This document shows, piece after piece, positions 7,294 to 15,505 of a DNA stretch of 15,969 nucleotides. A model generated the notes under the pieces. The model saw only the letters and a list, made by a program, of their open reading frames with translations, was not told where the DNA came from and searched no databases. Each line of letters opens with the position of its first letter. The stretch's first letter is position 1. Both the position numbers and the translations under genes were made by a program. Source of the stretch: JBQCHF01 sp051953655 (GTDB lineage: Bacteria > Actinomycetota > Actinomycetes > Motilibacterales > Motilibacteraceae); assembly GCA_051953655.1 (NCBI GenBank), contig JBQCIO010000165.1, positions 1 to 15,969 on the forward strand, written 5' to 3'.

Positions 7294-8853
7294 ATGTCCG
7301 AGCAGCCGGTCCGCAACGGCGCGGGCACGGCGGTGGCCTCCGCGCCGCCGGCCGTCGCGCTCACCGGCATCACCAAGCGGTTCCCCGGTGTGGTGGCCAA
7401 CCGAGACATCACGCTGTCGGTGCGCCGAGGCACCGTGCACGCGATCGTCGGCGAGAACGGCGCCGGCAAGTCGACGCTGATGAAGATCCTCTACGGCATG
7501 CAGCAGCCGGACGAGGGGACCATCGAGGTCGACGGCACGGCGGTGCGGTTCTCCTCGCCGGCCGACGCGATCCGCGCCGGGATCGGCATGGTGCACCAGC
7601 ACTTCAAGCTGGCGGACAACTTCACCGTGCTGGAGAACGTGGTCCTGGGCGACGAGCCGCGCGCCGGTCTGCGCCTCGACCTCGGCGCGGCCCGGCGCAG
7701 GATCCGTGAGATCTCCGAGCGCTACGGCCTCGACGTCGACCCCGACCCGCTGGTCGAGGACCTCGGCGTCGGCCAGCGCCAGCGGGTCGAGATCCTCAAG
7801 GTGCTCTACCGCGGGGCCCGCACCCTCATCCTCGACGAGCCCACCGCGGTCCTCGTGCCGCAGGAGGTCGACGAGCTGTTCGAGGCCCTGCGCGAGCTCA
7901 AGGCCGAGGGCCTCACCGTGGTGTTCATCTCCCACAAGCTCGACGAGGTCCTCAAGGTCGCCGACGACATCACCGTGATCCGCCGCGGCACCACGGTCGC
8001 CTCGGTCGACCCCAAGCAGGTCACCGCCCGCCAGCTGGCCGAGCTGATGGTCGGCAGCGAGCTGCCCAGCGCCGAGACCCGCGAGAGCACCGTCACCGAC
8101 CGGCCGGTGCTGCGGGTGCAGAACCTCACCGTGCGCGACCGCGAGGGCCGTCCGGTGGTCGACGACGTCAGCTTCACCATCCACGCCGGAGAGGTGCTCG
8201 GCATCGCCGGCGTCGAGGGCAACGGCCAGGCCGAGCTGGTCGACGCCATCATGGGCATCCGGCACGCCGAGGGCCGCGTGCTGCTCGGCGACGACGACGT
8301 CAGCTCGCTGAGCACGCGGCACCGCCGCGAGGCGGGCATGGCGTTCATCCCGGAGGACCGGATCCGCCAGGGGCTGCTGCTCGAGGCGCCCCTGTGGGAG
8401 AACCGGATCCTGGGCCACCAGACCAAGGCGCCCAACGTGCGCGGCGGGCTGGTGGACCGCGCCGGGGCACGGCGCGACACCGAGCGGATCGTGCGCGACT
8501 ACGACGTCCGCACCCCCGGCATCGACGTCACCGCCTCGGCACTTTCCGGCGGCAACCAGCAGAAGCTCATCGTGGGCCGGGAGATGAGCGGCGACCCGGT
8601 GCTGCTGCTCGCGGCGCACCCGACCCGCGGCGTCGACGTCGGCGCGCAGGCGGCCATCTGGGACCACCTGCGCCGCGCCCGCGCCGAGGGGCTGGCGGTG
8701 CTGCTGGTGAGCGCCGACCTCGACGAGCTCATCGGGCTGTCCGACACGCTCAAGGTGGTGCTGCGCGGGCGGATCGTGGCCGACGCCGACCCGGCCACCG
8801 TCACCCCCGAGGAGCTCGGCTCCGCCATGACCGGCGCCGGAGGTGCCGCATGA
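7294..8853 (+). CDS. Nucleoside ABC importer, double ATP-binding subunit (NupA/YufO type)
   Basis: Cytoplasmic ATPase that powers nucleoside import; 519 aa with two fused ABC domains, the arrangement of BMP-dependent and sugar importers. Domain 1 has an intact Walker A, GENGAGKS (53-60), a signature-like LGVGQRQ (157-163) and Walker B LILDEP (178-183). Domain 2 has a degenerate Walker A, GVEGNGQAE (306-314), a good signature LSGGNQQK (417-424), and AAHPTRGVDVG (440-450) in place of a normal Walker B. Such asymmetry is usual in this family, so only one composite site is expected to hydrolyse ATP efficiently. The AGGAGAGG ribosome site ends 1 nt before the ATG. The stop overlaps the next ATG as ATGA. 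Confidence 0.95.
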   Translation: MSEQPVRNGAGTAVASAPPAVALTGITKRFPGVVANRDITLSVRRGTVHAIVGENGAGKSTLMKILYGMQQPDEGTIEVDGTAVRFSSPADAIRAGIGMVHQHFKLADNFTVLENVVLGDEPRAGLRLDLGAARRRIREISERYGLDVDPDPLVEDLGVGQRQRVEILKVLYRGARTLILDEPTAVLVPQEVDELFEALRELKAEGLTVVFISHKLDEVLKVADDITVIRRGTTVASVDPKQVTARQLAELMVGSELPSAETRESTVTDRPVLRVQNLTVRDREGRPVVDDVSFTIHAGEVLGIAGVEGNGQAELVDAIMGIRHAEGRVLLGDDDVSSLSTRHRREAGMAFIPEDRIRQGLLLEAPLWENRILGHQTKAPNVRGGLVDRAGARRDTERIVRDYDVRTPGIDVTASALSGGNQQKLIVGREMSGDPVLLLAAHPTRGVDVGAQAAIWDHLRRARAEGLAVLLVSADLDELIGLSDTLKVVLRGRIVADADPATVTPEELGSAMTGAGGAA

Positions 8854-10007
8854 ACTGGTTCGCCAACCTGGTGAATCCCCGCCGGTCGGGCTCGCGGTCC
8901 AACTCGAGGTTCGGGCTCGCGCTGGCCGCGCCCGTCCTGGCGCTGGTGTTCGCGCTGGTGCTGTCCTCGATCGTGCTGCTCATCGCCGGCCACCCGCCGC
9001 TGCAGACGTTCCAGGACATGGTCAGCTACGGCAGCAAGCCGCCTCAGCTGGTCGCGATCCTCAACCGGGCCTGCCCGTACTACATCGCCGCCGTCGCGGT
9101 GGCGGTCGGCTTCCGGATGAACCTCTTCAACATCGGCGTCGACGGCCAGTACCAGCTGGCCGCCATGGTGGCCGCCGTCGTCGGCGCGGCCATCCACCTG
9201 CCGTCGGTTCTGCACGTGCTGGTGATCCTGCTGGTGGCGGTGCTCGTGGGCGCGGCCTGGGCCGGGGTGGCCGGCCTGCTGCGGGTCACCCGCGGCGTCA
9301 GCGAGGTCATCGCGACGATCATGCTCAACTTCATCGCCACCTCGCTGGTCGCCTGGATGCTCACCCCGCAGGTGTTCGCCAAGCTGCAGGGCAACAACGT
9401 GGCCACGCCGCAGATCCCCGGCAGCGGGCGGGTCCCCGGGTTCGACACCGGCCACGGCAAGGTCTACGGGCTGGTCGTGCTGGTCGTGCTCGTGGGCCTC
9501 GGCTACTGGTTCCTGCTCGAGCGCACCCGCTTCGGCTTCGACCTGCGCTCCACCGGCCGCAGCGAGCCGGCCGCCGTGGCCAGCGGCGTCGACGTCAAGC
9601 GGATGGTGCTGTTCGCCATGCTCATCTCCGGCGGCGTGGCCGGCCTGGTGGGCATGCCGCAGCTGCTCGGCGCGTCCTACACCTACAGCCTCGACTTCCC
9701 CGCGGGGCTCGGCTTCACCGGCATCGCCATCGCGCTGCTGGGCCGCAACAACCCGGTCGGCATCGCGTTCGCCGCGCTGCTGTGGTCGTTCCTGGACCAG
9801 TCCTCGCAGATCCTGGACCTGTCCGGTGTCCCCAAGGAGATCGTGACGATCATGCAGGGCACCATCGTGCTCGCCGTCGTCGTGGCCTACGAGGTCGTGC
9901 GGCGGATCAGCGTGGCCCGTGAGCAGGCCAAGGTGGGCGAGGAGCTCGGCGGTGCCGACGGCGCCTCCGGCGAACCGGCGCCGGCCGGGACGGGGGTGGC
10001 GCTGTGA
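8850..10007 (+). CDS. Nucleoside ABC importer permease 1 (NupB/YufP type)
   Basis: Membrane half of the nucleoside importer, BPD_transp_2 family (the branched-chain amino acid/sugar permease type); 385 aa. ATG 8850 overlaps the ATPase stop codon, with GGAGG at 8839-8843, 6 nt upstream; a frame open from 8394 is only read-through of the ATPase region. About eight to ten hydrophobic helices are visible. MNLFNIGVDGQYQLAAM (residues 91-107) is the family signature, and GVSEVIATIMLNFIA follows near 150, the likely coupling-helix region. A hydrophilic tail of about 35 residues rich in Gly, Ala, Glu and Pro ends the protein. It is translationally coupled to both neighbours. Confidence 0.94.
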   Translation: MNWFANLVNPRRSGSRSNSRFGLALAAPVLALVFALVLSSIVLLIAGHPPLQTFQDMVSYGSKPPQLVAILNRACPYYIAAVAVAVGFRMNLFNIGVDGQYQLAAMVAAVVGAAIHLPSVLHVLVILLVAVLVGAAWAGVAGLLRVTRGVSEVIATIMLNFIATSLVAWMLTPQVFAKLQGNNVATPQIPGSGRVPGFDTGHGKVYGLVVLVVLVGLGYWFLLERTRFGFDLRSTGRSEPAAVASGVDVKRMVLFAMLISGGVAGLVGMPQLLGASYTYSLDFPAGLGFTGIAIALLGRNNPVGIAFAALLWSFLDQSSQILDLSGVPKEIVTIMQGTIVLAVVVAYEVVRRISVAREQAKVGEELGGADGASGEPAPAGTGVAL

Positions 10008-11299
10008 GCACGTCCGCTGAAGAGATGACCCGCAACGACGCCCTGCTGCGCCGTGGTCGCAAGGGGAGCCGCGACGGGTGGGGCGGCTCGCCCGCCGTGC
10101 GCGTGGTGGCGATCCTCGGCCTGGTGCTGCTGGTGCTGCTGGTGCTGGCGATCACCCGCACCGTCACCGGCGCCCAGGACCTCACCAGCGTCGGCAGCAT
10201 GAGCGCGGCGCTGCGGCTCACCGTGCCGATCCTGCTGGCCGGCCTGGGCGGCCTGTGGGCCGAGCGCTCCGGCGTGGTCAACATCGGCCTCGAGGGCATG
10301 CTCATCCTGGGCACGTGGGCCGGTGCCTACGGCGCCTTCCACTTCGGTCCGTGGGCCGGCGTGCTGTTCGGCATCGTGGGCGGTGCGCTCGGCGGGCTGC
10401 TGCACGCGGTCGCCACCGTCACCTTCGGCGTCGACCACATCGTCAGCGGCGTCGCCATCAACCTGCTCGGCGCCGGCATCGCCCGCTTCCTGTCCGCGCT
10501 GCTCTACACCGGCGTCGAGGGCGGTGGCGTCACCCAGAGCCCGCAGGTCGAGCAGCCGCCCACCTTCACCGTGCCGGGGCTGTCCAGCGGCCTGAACGAC
10601 CTGGCCCAGAAGCACTGGTTCCTGGTCAGCGACGTCGCCGGCGTGCTCGGCGGGGTCACGACCAACGTGTCGTGGGTGACGGTGATCGCGATCCTGCTGG
10701 TGCCGTTCAGCTTCTTCGTGCTGTGGCGGACGTCCTTCGGCCTGCGGCTGCGCTCGTGCGGTGAGAACCCCTACGCCGCCGAGTCCCTGGGCGTGAACGT
10801 CTACCGCTACAAGTACGCCGCCGTCGTCGCCTCCGGCGCGTTCGCCGGGCTGGGCGGTGCGTTCCTCTCGCTGGTCGCGTCCAACTACTACCGCGAGGAC
10901 CAGACCGGTGGCCGCGGCTTCATCGGCCTGGCAGCCATGATCTTCGGCAACTGGCGGCCGGGCGGCCTGGCCGCCGGCGCGGGCCTGTTCGGCTACACCG
11001 ACGCGCTGCAGCTGCGCCAGGGCGAGACGTCCGTGCACGCGCTGCTGCTGGCCCTGGCGATCGCCCTCGCGCTCTACGCGGTCTGGCTGCTGGTGCGCGG
11101 CAAGCGCCTCACCGGCGCCATCTCGCTCGTGCTCGCGGCCGTGGTGCTGGTCGTCTACCTGACCACCGACACGGTGCCGCAGCAGTTCACCAGCGCGACG
11201 CCCTACGTCACCACACTCATCGTGCTGGCGGCCTTCAGCCAGCGGCTGCGCATGCCGGCGGCGGACGGGTTGCCCTATCGCAAGGGGACGGCGAAGTAG
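10004..11299 (+). CDS. Nucleoside ABC importer permease 2 (NupC/YufQ type)
   Basis: Second membrane permease, 431 aa, pairing with the previous one to form the channel. It starts at GTG 10004, which overlaps the upstream stop as GTGA. An unusually long hydrophilic head (about 32 residues) precedes the first helix. The signature ERSGVVNIGLEGMLILGTW (88-106) parallels the FNIGVDG motif of permease 1, and VDHIVSGVAINLLGAGIARF lies near 143-162. Two further helices after residue 345 (LLLALAIALALYAVWLLV and AISLVLAAVVLVVYLT) give it more C-terminal membrane segments than a minimal family member. The stop TAG shares its last base with the GTG of the cytidine deaminase gene. Confidence 0.94.
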   Translation: MSTSAEEMTRNDALLRRGRKGSRDGWGGSPAVRVVAILGLVLLVLLVLAITRTVTGAQDLTSVGSMSAALRLTVPILLAGLGGLWAERSGVVNIGLEGMLILGTWAGAYGAFHFGPWAGVLFGIVGGALGGLLHAVATVTFGVDHIVSGVAINLLGAGIARFLSALLYTGVEGGGVTQSPQVEQPPTFTVPGLSSGLNDLAQKHWFLVSDVAGVLGGVTTNVSWVTVIAILLVPFSFFVLWRTSFGLRLRSCGENPYAAESLGVNVYRYKYAAVVASGAFAGLGGAFLSLVASNYYREDQTGGRGFIGLAAMIFGNWRPGGLAAGAGLFGYTDALQLRQGETSVHALLLALAIALALYAVWLLVRGKRLTGAISLVLAAVVLVVYLTTDTVPQQFTSATPYVTTLIVLAAFSQRLRMPAADGLPYRKGTAK

Positions 11300-11736
11300 T
11301 GACCACCTCCACCACCTCCGACGGCCGCCACGACAACCCGTCGGAGGTCGACTGGCCGTCGCTGCGCGCGGCCGCCACCGAGGCCATGACGCACGCCTAC
11401 GCCCCCTACAGCCGGTTCAAGGTCGGCGCGGCCGGGCTGGTTGACGACGGCCGGGTGGTCGTCGGCTGCAACGTGGAGAACGCCGCCTACGGCGTCGCGC
11501 TGTGCGCGGAGTGCGGGATGGTCAGCGCGCTGCACAGCTCCGGCGGCGGCCGCCTGGTGGCGGTGGCGTGCGTGGACCAGCACGGCGCACCGCTCATGCC
11601 GTGCGGGCGCTGCCGGCAGCTGCTGTGGGAGCACGGCGGGCCGGACATGCTGCTGGAGACCGTCCGCGGGGTGCGGCCGATGAGCGAGGTGCTGCCGGAC
11701 GCGTTCGGCGGCCACGACCTGGTGGAGCGCGCGTGA
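11299..11736 (+). CDS. cdd: Cytidine deaminase
   Basis: Zinc enzyme that converts cytidine and deoxycytidine to uridine and deoxyuridine in pyrimidine salvage; 145 aa. CAEC (69-72) supplies zinc ligand Cys69 and catalytic Glu71, and PCGRC (101-105) supplies Cys102 and Cys105. This three-cysteine arrangement and the short length mark the homotetrameric Gram-positive type. NVENAAYG (58-65) is the substrate-binding motif. The GTG start shares one base with the stop of permease 2, so it is in the importer operon and would act on the imported nucleosides. The first ~16 residues are polar and low in complexity and may be a non-conserved extension. Confidence 0.96.
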   Translation: MTTSTTSDGRHDNPSEVDWPSLRAAATEAMTHAYAPYSRFKVGAAGLVDDGRVVVGCNVENAAYGVALCAECGMVSALHSSGGGRLVAVACVDQHGAPLMPCGRCRQLLWEHGGPDMLLETVRGVRPMSEVLPDAFGGHDLVERA

Positions 11737-13064
11737 GCGAGGCTGGCATGTCCGACGGGCCATCGGAGAGCGGTGAGTCGTTCGACGCCGTCGACGTCAT
11801 CCGCGCCAAGCGCGACCGGCACGAGCTGACCGACCCGCAGATCGACTGGGTCATCGACGCCTACACCCGCGGCGCCGTCGCCGACGAGCAGATGTCCGCG
11901 CTGGCCATGGCGGTCCTGCTGAACGGCATGAACCGGCGCGAGATCTCCCGCTGGACGACGGCCATGATCCGCTCCGGCGAGCGGATGGACTTCTCCTCGC
12001 TGGACCGGCCCACGGCGGACAAGCACTCCACCGGCGGGGTGGGCGACAAGATCACCCTGCCGCTGGCGCCGCTGGTCGCCGCCTGCGGTGCCGCCGTGCC
12101 GCAGCTGTCCGGGCGGGGTCTGGGCCACACCGGCGGCACGCTGGACAAGCTCGAGTCGATCCCGGGCTGGCGGGCGTCGCTGAGCAACGACGAGATGCTC
12201 GCGCAGCTGCGCGACGTCGGCGCCGTGGTGTGCGCCGCCAGCGAGGGGCTGGCGCCGGCGGACAAGAAGCTCTACGCGCTGCGCGACGTCACCGGCACGG
12301 TGGAGGCGATCCCGCTCATCGCCAGCTCGATCATGAGCAAGAAGATCGCCGAGGGCACCGGCGCGCTGGTGCTCGACGTCAAGGTCGGCTCGGGCGCGTT
12401 CATGAAGGACGTCGAGTCCGCCCGAGAGCTGGCGCGGACCATGGTCGAGCTCGGCACCGATGCGGGCGTGCGCACGGTGGCGCTGCTGACCGAGATGGAC
12501 GTGCCGCTGGGGCTCACCGCCGGCAACGCGCTGGAGGTGCGCGAGTCGGTCGAGGTGCTCGCCGGCGGCGGGCCGGCCGACGTCGTCGAGCTCACCCTGG
12601 CCCTGGCCCGCGAGATGCTCCACGCCGCCGGGCTCGACGGCGTGGACCCGGCCGACCGGCTGGCCGACGGCTCGGCCATGGACGCGTGGCGTCGGATGAT
12701 CGCCGCGCAGGGCGGCGACCCGTCGGCGCAGCTGCCGCGCGCCCGGGAGACGCACGTGGTGCCGGCCCCGGCCTCGGGCGTGCTCTCCAAGCTGGACGCC
12801 TACGCCGTCGGCGTGGCCGCCTGGCGGCTCGGCGCCGGCCGCGCCCGCAAGGAGGACCCGGTGCAGGCCGGCGCGGGCGTCGAGTGGCACGCGCGGCCCG
12901 GCGACGCGGTGCAGGCCGGTGACCCGCTGCTCACCCTGCACACCGACGAGCCGGCCCGCTTCCCCCGCGCGCTCGCCGCCCTGGAGGGCGCCGTCGAGAT
13001 CGCCGCGTCGGACACCGTCGCCCCGCCCCTGCGGCCGCTCGTCCTGGACCGCATCACCGGCTGA
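11733..13064 (+). CDS. deoA: Thymidine phosphorylase / pyrimidine nucleoside phosphorylase
   Basis: Splits thymidine, deoxyuridine or uridine with phosphate into the base and (deoxy)ribose-1-phosphate; 443 aa. The class II nucleoside phosphorylase signature SGRGLGHTGGTLDKLES lies at 126-142. KHSTGGVGDK (97-106) is the phosphate-binding loop, and SSIMSKKIAEG further on contributes substrate contacts. The C-terminal domain (from about 345, HVVPAPASGVLSKLDAYAVG) is the usual alpha/beta lobe. GTG 11733 overlaps the cdd stop as GTGA and has GGAG 5 nt upstream. ATG 11748 has an equally good site (GAGG, 5 nt) and cannot be excluded. An open frame from 11502 is a shadow of cdd. Thymidine versus broad pyrimidine specificity is not resolved. 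Confidence 0.93.
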   Translation: MSEAGMSDGPSESGESFDAVDVIRAKRDRHELTDPQIDWVIDAYTRGAVADEQMSALAMAVLLNGMNRREISRWTTAMIRSGERMDFSSLDRPTADKHSTGGVGDKITLPLAPLVAACGAAVPQLSGRGLGHTGGTLDKLESIPGWRASLSNDEMLAQLRDVGAVVCAASEGLAPADKKLYALRDVTGTVEAIPLIASSIMSKKIAEGTGALVLDVKVGSGAFMKDVESARELARTMVELGTDAGVRTVALLTEMDVPLGLTAGNALEVRESVEVLAGGGPADVVELTLALAREMLHAAGLDGVDPADRLADGSAMDAWRRMIAAQGGDPSAQLPRARETHVVPAPASGVLSKLDAYAVGVAAWRLGAGRARKEDPVQAGAGVEWHARPGDAVQAGDPLLTLHTDEPARFPRALAALEGAVEIAASDTVAPPLRPLVLDRITG

Positions 13065-13071
13065 CACCGTT

Positions 13072-13159
13072 GGTGATCATGCACTTCTCGTGATCATGCA
13101 TCCGTTCGGTCTTGTGGAGATCACCGCGATTGCATGATCACGCCGATTGCATGATCACG
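13072..13159. repeat. Two 17-bp-spaced TGATCATGCA copies facing two inverted copies
   Basis: TGATCATGCA occurs at 13074-13083 and 13091-13100, and its reverse complement TGCATGATCA at 13131-13140 and 13148-13157. Spacing within each pair is exactly 17 bp. The right-hand pair is longer and cleaner: CGATTGCATGATCACG at 13127-13142 and again at 13144-13159. The inner arms CGTGATCATGCA (13089-13100) and TGCATGATCACG (13131-13142) are an exact 12-bp inverted repeat with a 30-nt spacer. The block fills the gap between deoA and the cupin gene. It may be a terminator, a set of protein-binding sites, or a dispersed repeat. Confidence 0.85.
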
Positions 13160-13186
13160 AGGGGATGCCGGGGGGTCGGGGCGTCG

Positions 13187-13202
13187 TAGGGTTCGACACG
13201 TG
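13187..13202 (+). promoter_or_regulatory. Leaderless promoter of the cupin gene
   Basis: TAGGGT (13187-13192) matches the TANNNT -10 pattern and is followed by exactly 7 nt (TCGACAC) and then the GTG start at 13200. No ribosome binding site precedes the GTG. This spacing puts transcription initiation at or next to the start codon. No clear -35 is seen in the G-rich stretch upstream. Confidence 0.6.
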
Positions 13203-13553
13203 CCCGAGCTGATCAGCGCGCCCACGCGCATCCCCGTCCCCGGTGGCAAGCAGATCGACGAGTACGTGGGGCGGGTGGCCACCGGGACGTCGTCGGTCTC
13301 GGTGGCGCACATGAAGGCCCCGGCCGGGTGGGAGGAGCCGGCGCAGACGCCGGAGTTCGACGAGGTGACCGTGGTGCTGGCCGGCTCGGTCGTCGTCGAG
13401 CACGACGGCGGCCGGCTCGAGGTCGGGGCCGGCCAGGCCGTGCTGACCAGGGCGGGGGAGCGGGTGCGCTACGCGGTCGGGCCGGACGGGGCGGAGTACG
13501 TCGCGGTCTGCCTGCCGGCCTTCGGCCCGGACCTCGCCCACCGCGAGGACTGA
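13200..13553 (+). CDS. Small cupin-domain protein
   Basis: Single-domain beta-barrel protein of 117 aa. The core PEFDEVTVVLAGSVVVEHDG (51-70) and the following GRLEVGAGQAVLTRAGERVRY resemble cupin motifs 1 and 2. The usual HxH metal pair of motif 1 is not present in that form (EFDEV instead), so the metal site may be altered or absent. The protein could be an enzyme, an isomerase-like protein or a ligand-binding protein; sequence alone does not decide. It is transcribed from its own leaderless promoter. The stop lies 7 nt before the -35 of the MerR gene, so the two units are tightly packed but separately started. Confidence 0.8.
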   Translation: MPELISAPTRIPVPGGKQIDEYVGRVATGTSSVSVAHMKAPAGWEEPAQTPEFDEVTVVLAGSVVVEHDGGRLEVGAGQAVLTRAGERVRYAVGPDGAEYVAVCLPAFGPDLAHRED

Positions 13554-13559
13554 CCCCGC

Positions 13560-13600
13560 TTGACTTCGAGCGCGCTCGAAGTGGGAGCGTTCCGGATGTG
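13560..13600 (+). promoter_or_regulatory. MerR-type promoter with perfect 20-bp palindromic operator
   Basis: TTGACT (13560-13565) is the -35 and GAGCGT (13585-13590) the -10-like box. They are 19 bp apart, the lengthened spacer typical of MerR-controlled promoters. The palindrome ACTTCGAGCGCGCTCGAAGT (13563-13582) is perfect and sits between and over these elements. Seven nt separate the -10 box from GTG 13598, which implies a leaderless merR message. The expected mode is repression without ligand and activation by DNA distortion with ligand, acting on both merR and the aldo/keto reductase gene. Confidence 0.8.
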
Positions 13601-13972
13601 GACAGCGGGTCCGAGATCGCGCAGGTGGCCGCCCGGACGGGCGTGAGCGCCCACACGCTGCGGTACTACGAGAGGGCGGGGCTGCTCGCCCCGGTGCCGC
13701 GCGACGGCGCCGGGCGGCGGCGCTACAGCGAGGGCGACGTGGCCCGCGTGCTGTTCCTGACCCGGTTGCGCAGCACCGGCATGCCTATCCGCTCCGTGCG
13801 GAGGTACGTCGACCTGGTGGCGGCCGGCGACGGCACGGCGGCCGAGCGGCTGGCGCTGCTCGAGGCGCACCGCGACGCCGTGCGCGAGCAGCTGGACCGC
13901 GTCCGCAAGGACCTCGAGGTCATCGAGGCCAAGGTCGACACCTACCGGCAGCAGGTCGAAGGGAAGCACTAG
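13598..13972 (+). CDS. MerR-family transcriptional regulator
   Basis: DNA-binding regulator of 124 aa. The N-terminal winged helix-turn-helix reads IAQVAARTGVSAHTLRYYER (7-26) and RRRYSEGDVARVLFL (40-54). TGMPIRSVRRYVDL (60-73) follows. A coiled-coil dimerisation helix runs over about 84-119 (AERLALLEAHRDAVREQLDR and on). The C-terminal sensor segment is very short. GTG 13598 is chosen because it directly follows the promoter; an open frame from 13328 only shadows the cupin gene. Architecture resembles the NmlR/AdhR group that responds to aldehydes, but the protein has no cysteine at all. The position of the AdhR sensing cysteine appears to be Arg56. It lies 0 nt before the reductase gene, which it probably controls. 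Confidence 0.93.
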   Translation: MDSGSEIAQVAARTGVSAHTLRYYERAGLLAPVPRDGAGRRRYSEGDVARVLFLTRLRSTGMPIRSVRRYVDLVAAGDGTAAERLALLEAHRDAVREQLDRVRKDLEVIEAKVDTYRQQVEGKH

Positions 13973-14959
<987 letters not shown>

Positions 14960-14983
14960 GGCAACGACCCCGGGCCCCCTGGC

Positions 14984-15037
14984 CGTGATCAAGCAGAGAT
15001 GGCGAGCCCGCAGGCTCGCCATCTCTGCTTGCTCACG
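14984..15037. terminator. Likely bidirectional terminator: 24-bp stem between convergent genes
   Basis: The core arms 14990-15008 and 15013-15031 are perfectly complementary over 19 bp (CAAGCAGAGATGGCGAGCC) around the tetraloop CGCA. After one mismatch, five more pairs (CGTGA with TCACG) extend the stem to 14984-15037. It lies between the converging reductase and minus-strand hypothetical genes and overlaps the stop codon of the latter (15033-15035). No U-tract is present on either side. Position and stem strength favour termination of both messages. Its outer arm again begins CGTGATCA. Confidence 0.75.
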
Positions 15038-15467
15038 AATGCAGGGGGCGGGGGAGGGGCTGGGGCTTGAAGGGGTCGCGCAGCGGCGGGTTGGCCAGCT
15101 CGGCGCGGGGGCAGCTGGCCAGGGTGAGGCCGGCCCAGGTGAGGGCGTCGTCGCAGAGGGCGTCCACGGTCCAGCCGGCGGCCAGGCCGCGCTCGGAGAC
15201 GGTCACCTTGTAGATGGTGATCTCGTGGCGGTGCGGGCTGTCGTACATCACCGCGATGCTGCCCACCAGAACCGCCGAGCCGCGGCCGCCGCCGACGCCG
15301 TCCCACGGCCGGTCGTAGCGCTGCCAGAGCGAGGACGAGGCGTTCCACACCCCGCCCACCGCGACGTCGAGCCGCTCGAGCTCGCGGATCACCCGCAGGG
15401 CGGCGCGCTCGTCCAGCACCGCCGCGGGACGGATGACGCGGACGTCGTCGCCGGACCCAGGGAGCAT
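15033..15467 (-). CDS. Hypothetical protein, 144 aa
   Basis: I do not recognise this family. The protein is soluble, with mixed alpha/beta character, no signal peptide and no membrane span. A central stretch, SAVLVGSIAVMYDSPHRHEI (64-83), followed by TIYKVTVSERGL, looks like paired beta strands. WTVDALCDDALTWAGLTLAS (98-117) looks like a helix. The tail is proline-rich (NPPLRDPFKPQPLPRP). ATG 15467 is preceded closely by AGAAGG. Codon usage matches its neighbours, so it is probably a real gene. It follows the next minus-strand gene by 38 nt and may share its transcript. Confidence 0.7.
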   Translation of the reverse strand: MLPGSGDDVRVIRPAAVLDERAALRVIRELERLDVAVGGVWNASSSLWQRYDRPWDGVGGGRGSAVLVGSIAVMYDSPHRHEITIYKVTVSERGLAAGWTVDALCDDALTWAGLTLASCPRAELANPPLRDPFKPQPLPRPLHS

Positions 15468-15505
15468 GTCCTTCTGATCGACGCCGGCCGTCGGAAGTTG
15501 AGCGC

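Noticed and set aside
8211..8632. Degenerate second ATP-binding domain as evidence of gene decay
   Set aside because: The altered Walker A and B of domain 2 are usual for double-ABC sugar/nucleoside ATPases; the frame is intact.
6022..8667. Open minus-strand frame of 881 codons
   Set aside because: It is antisense to the lipoprotein and ATPase genes, which have clear motifs; the translation is low-complexity with no recognisable domain.
11487..13067. Open minus-strand frame of 526 codons
   Set aside because: It is antisense to cdd and deoA, both with full catalytic motifs.
13072..13159. CRISPR-like array
   Set aside because: The units are short, only 17 bp apart, in two orientations, with no unique spacers and no cas genes.
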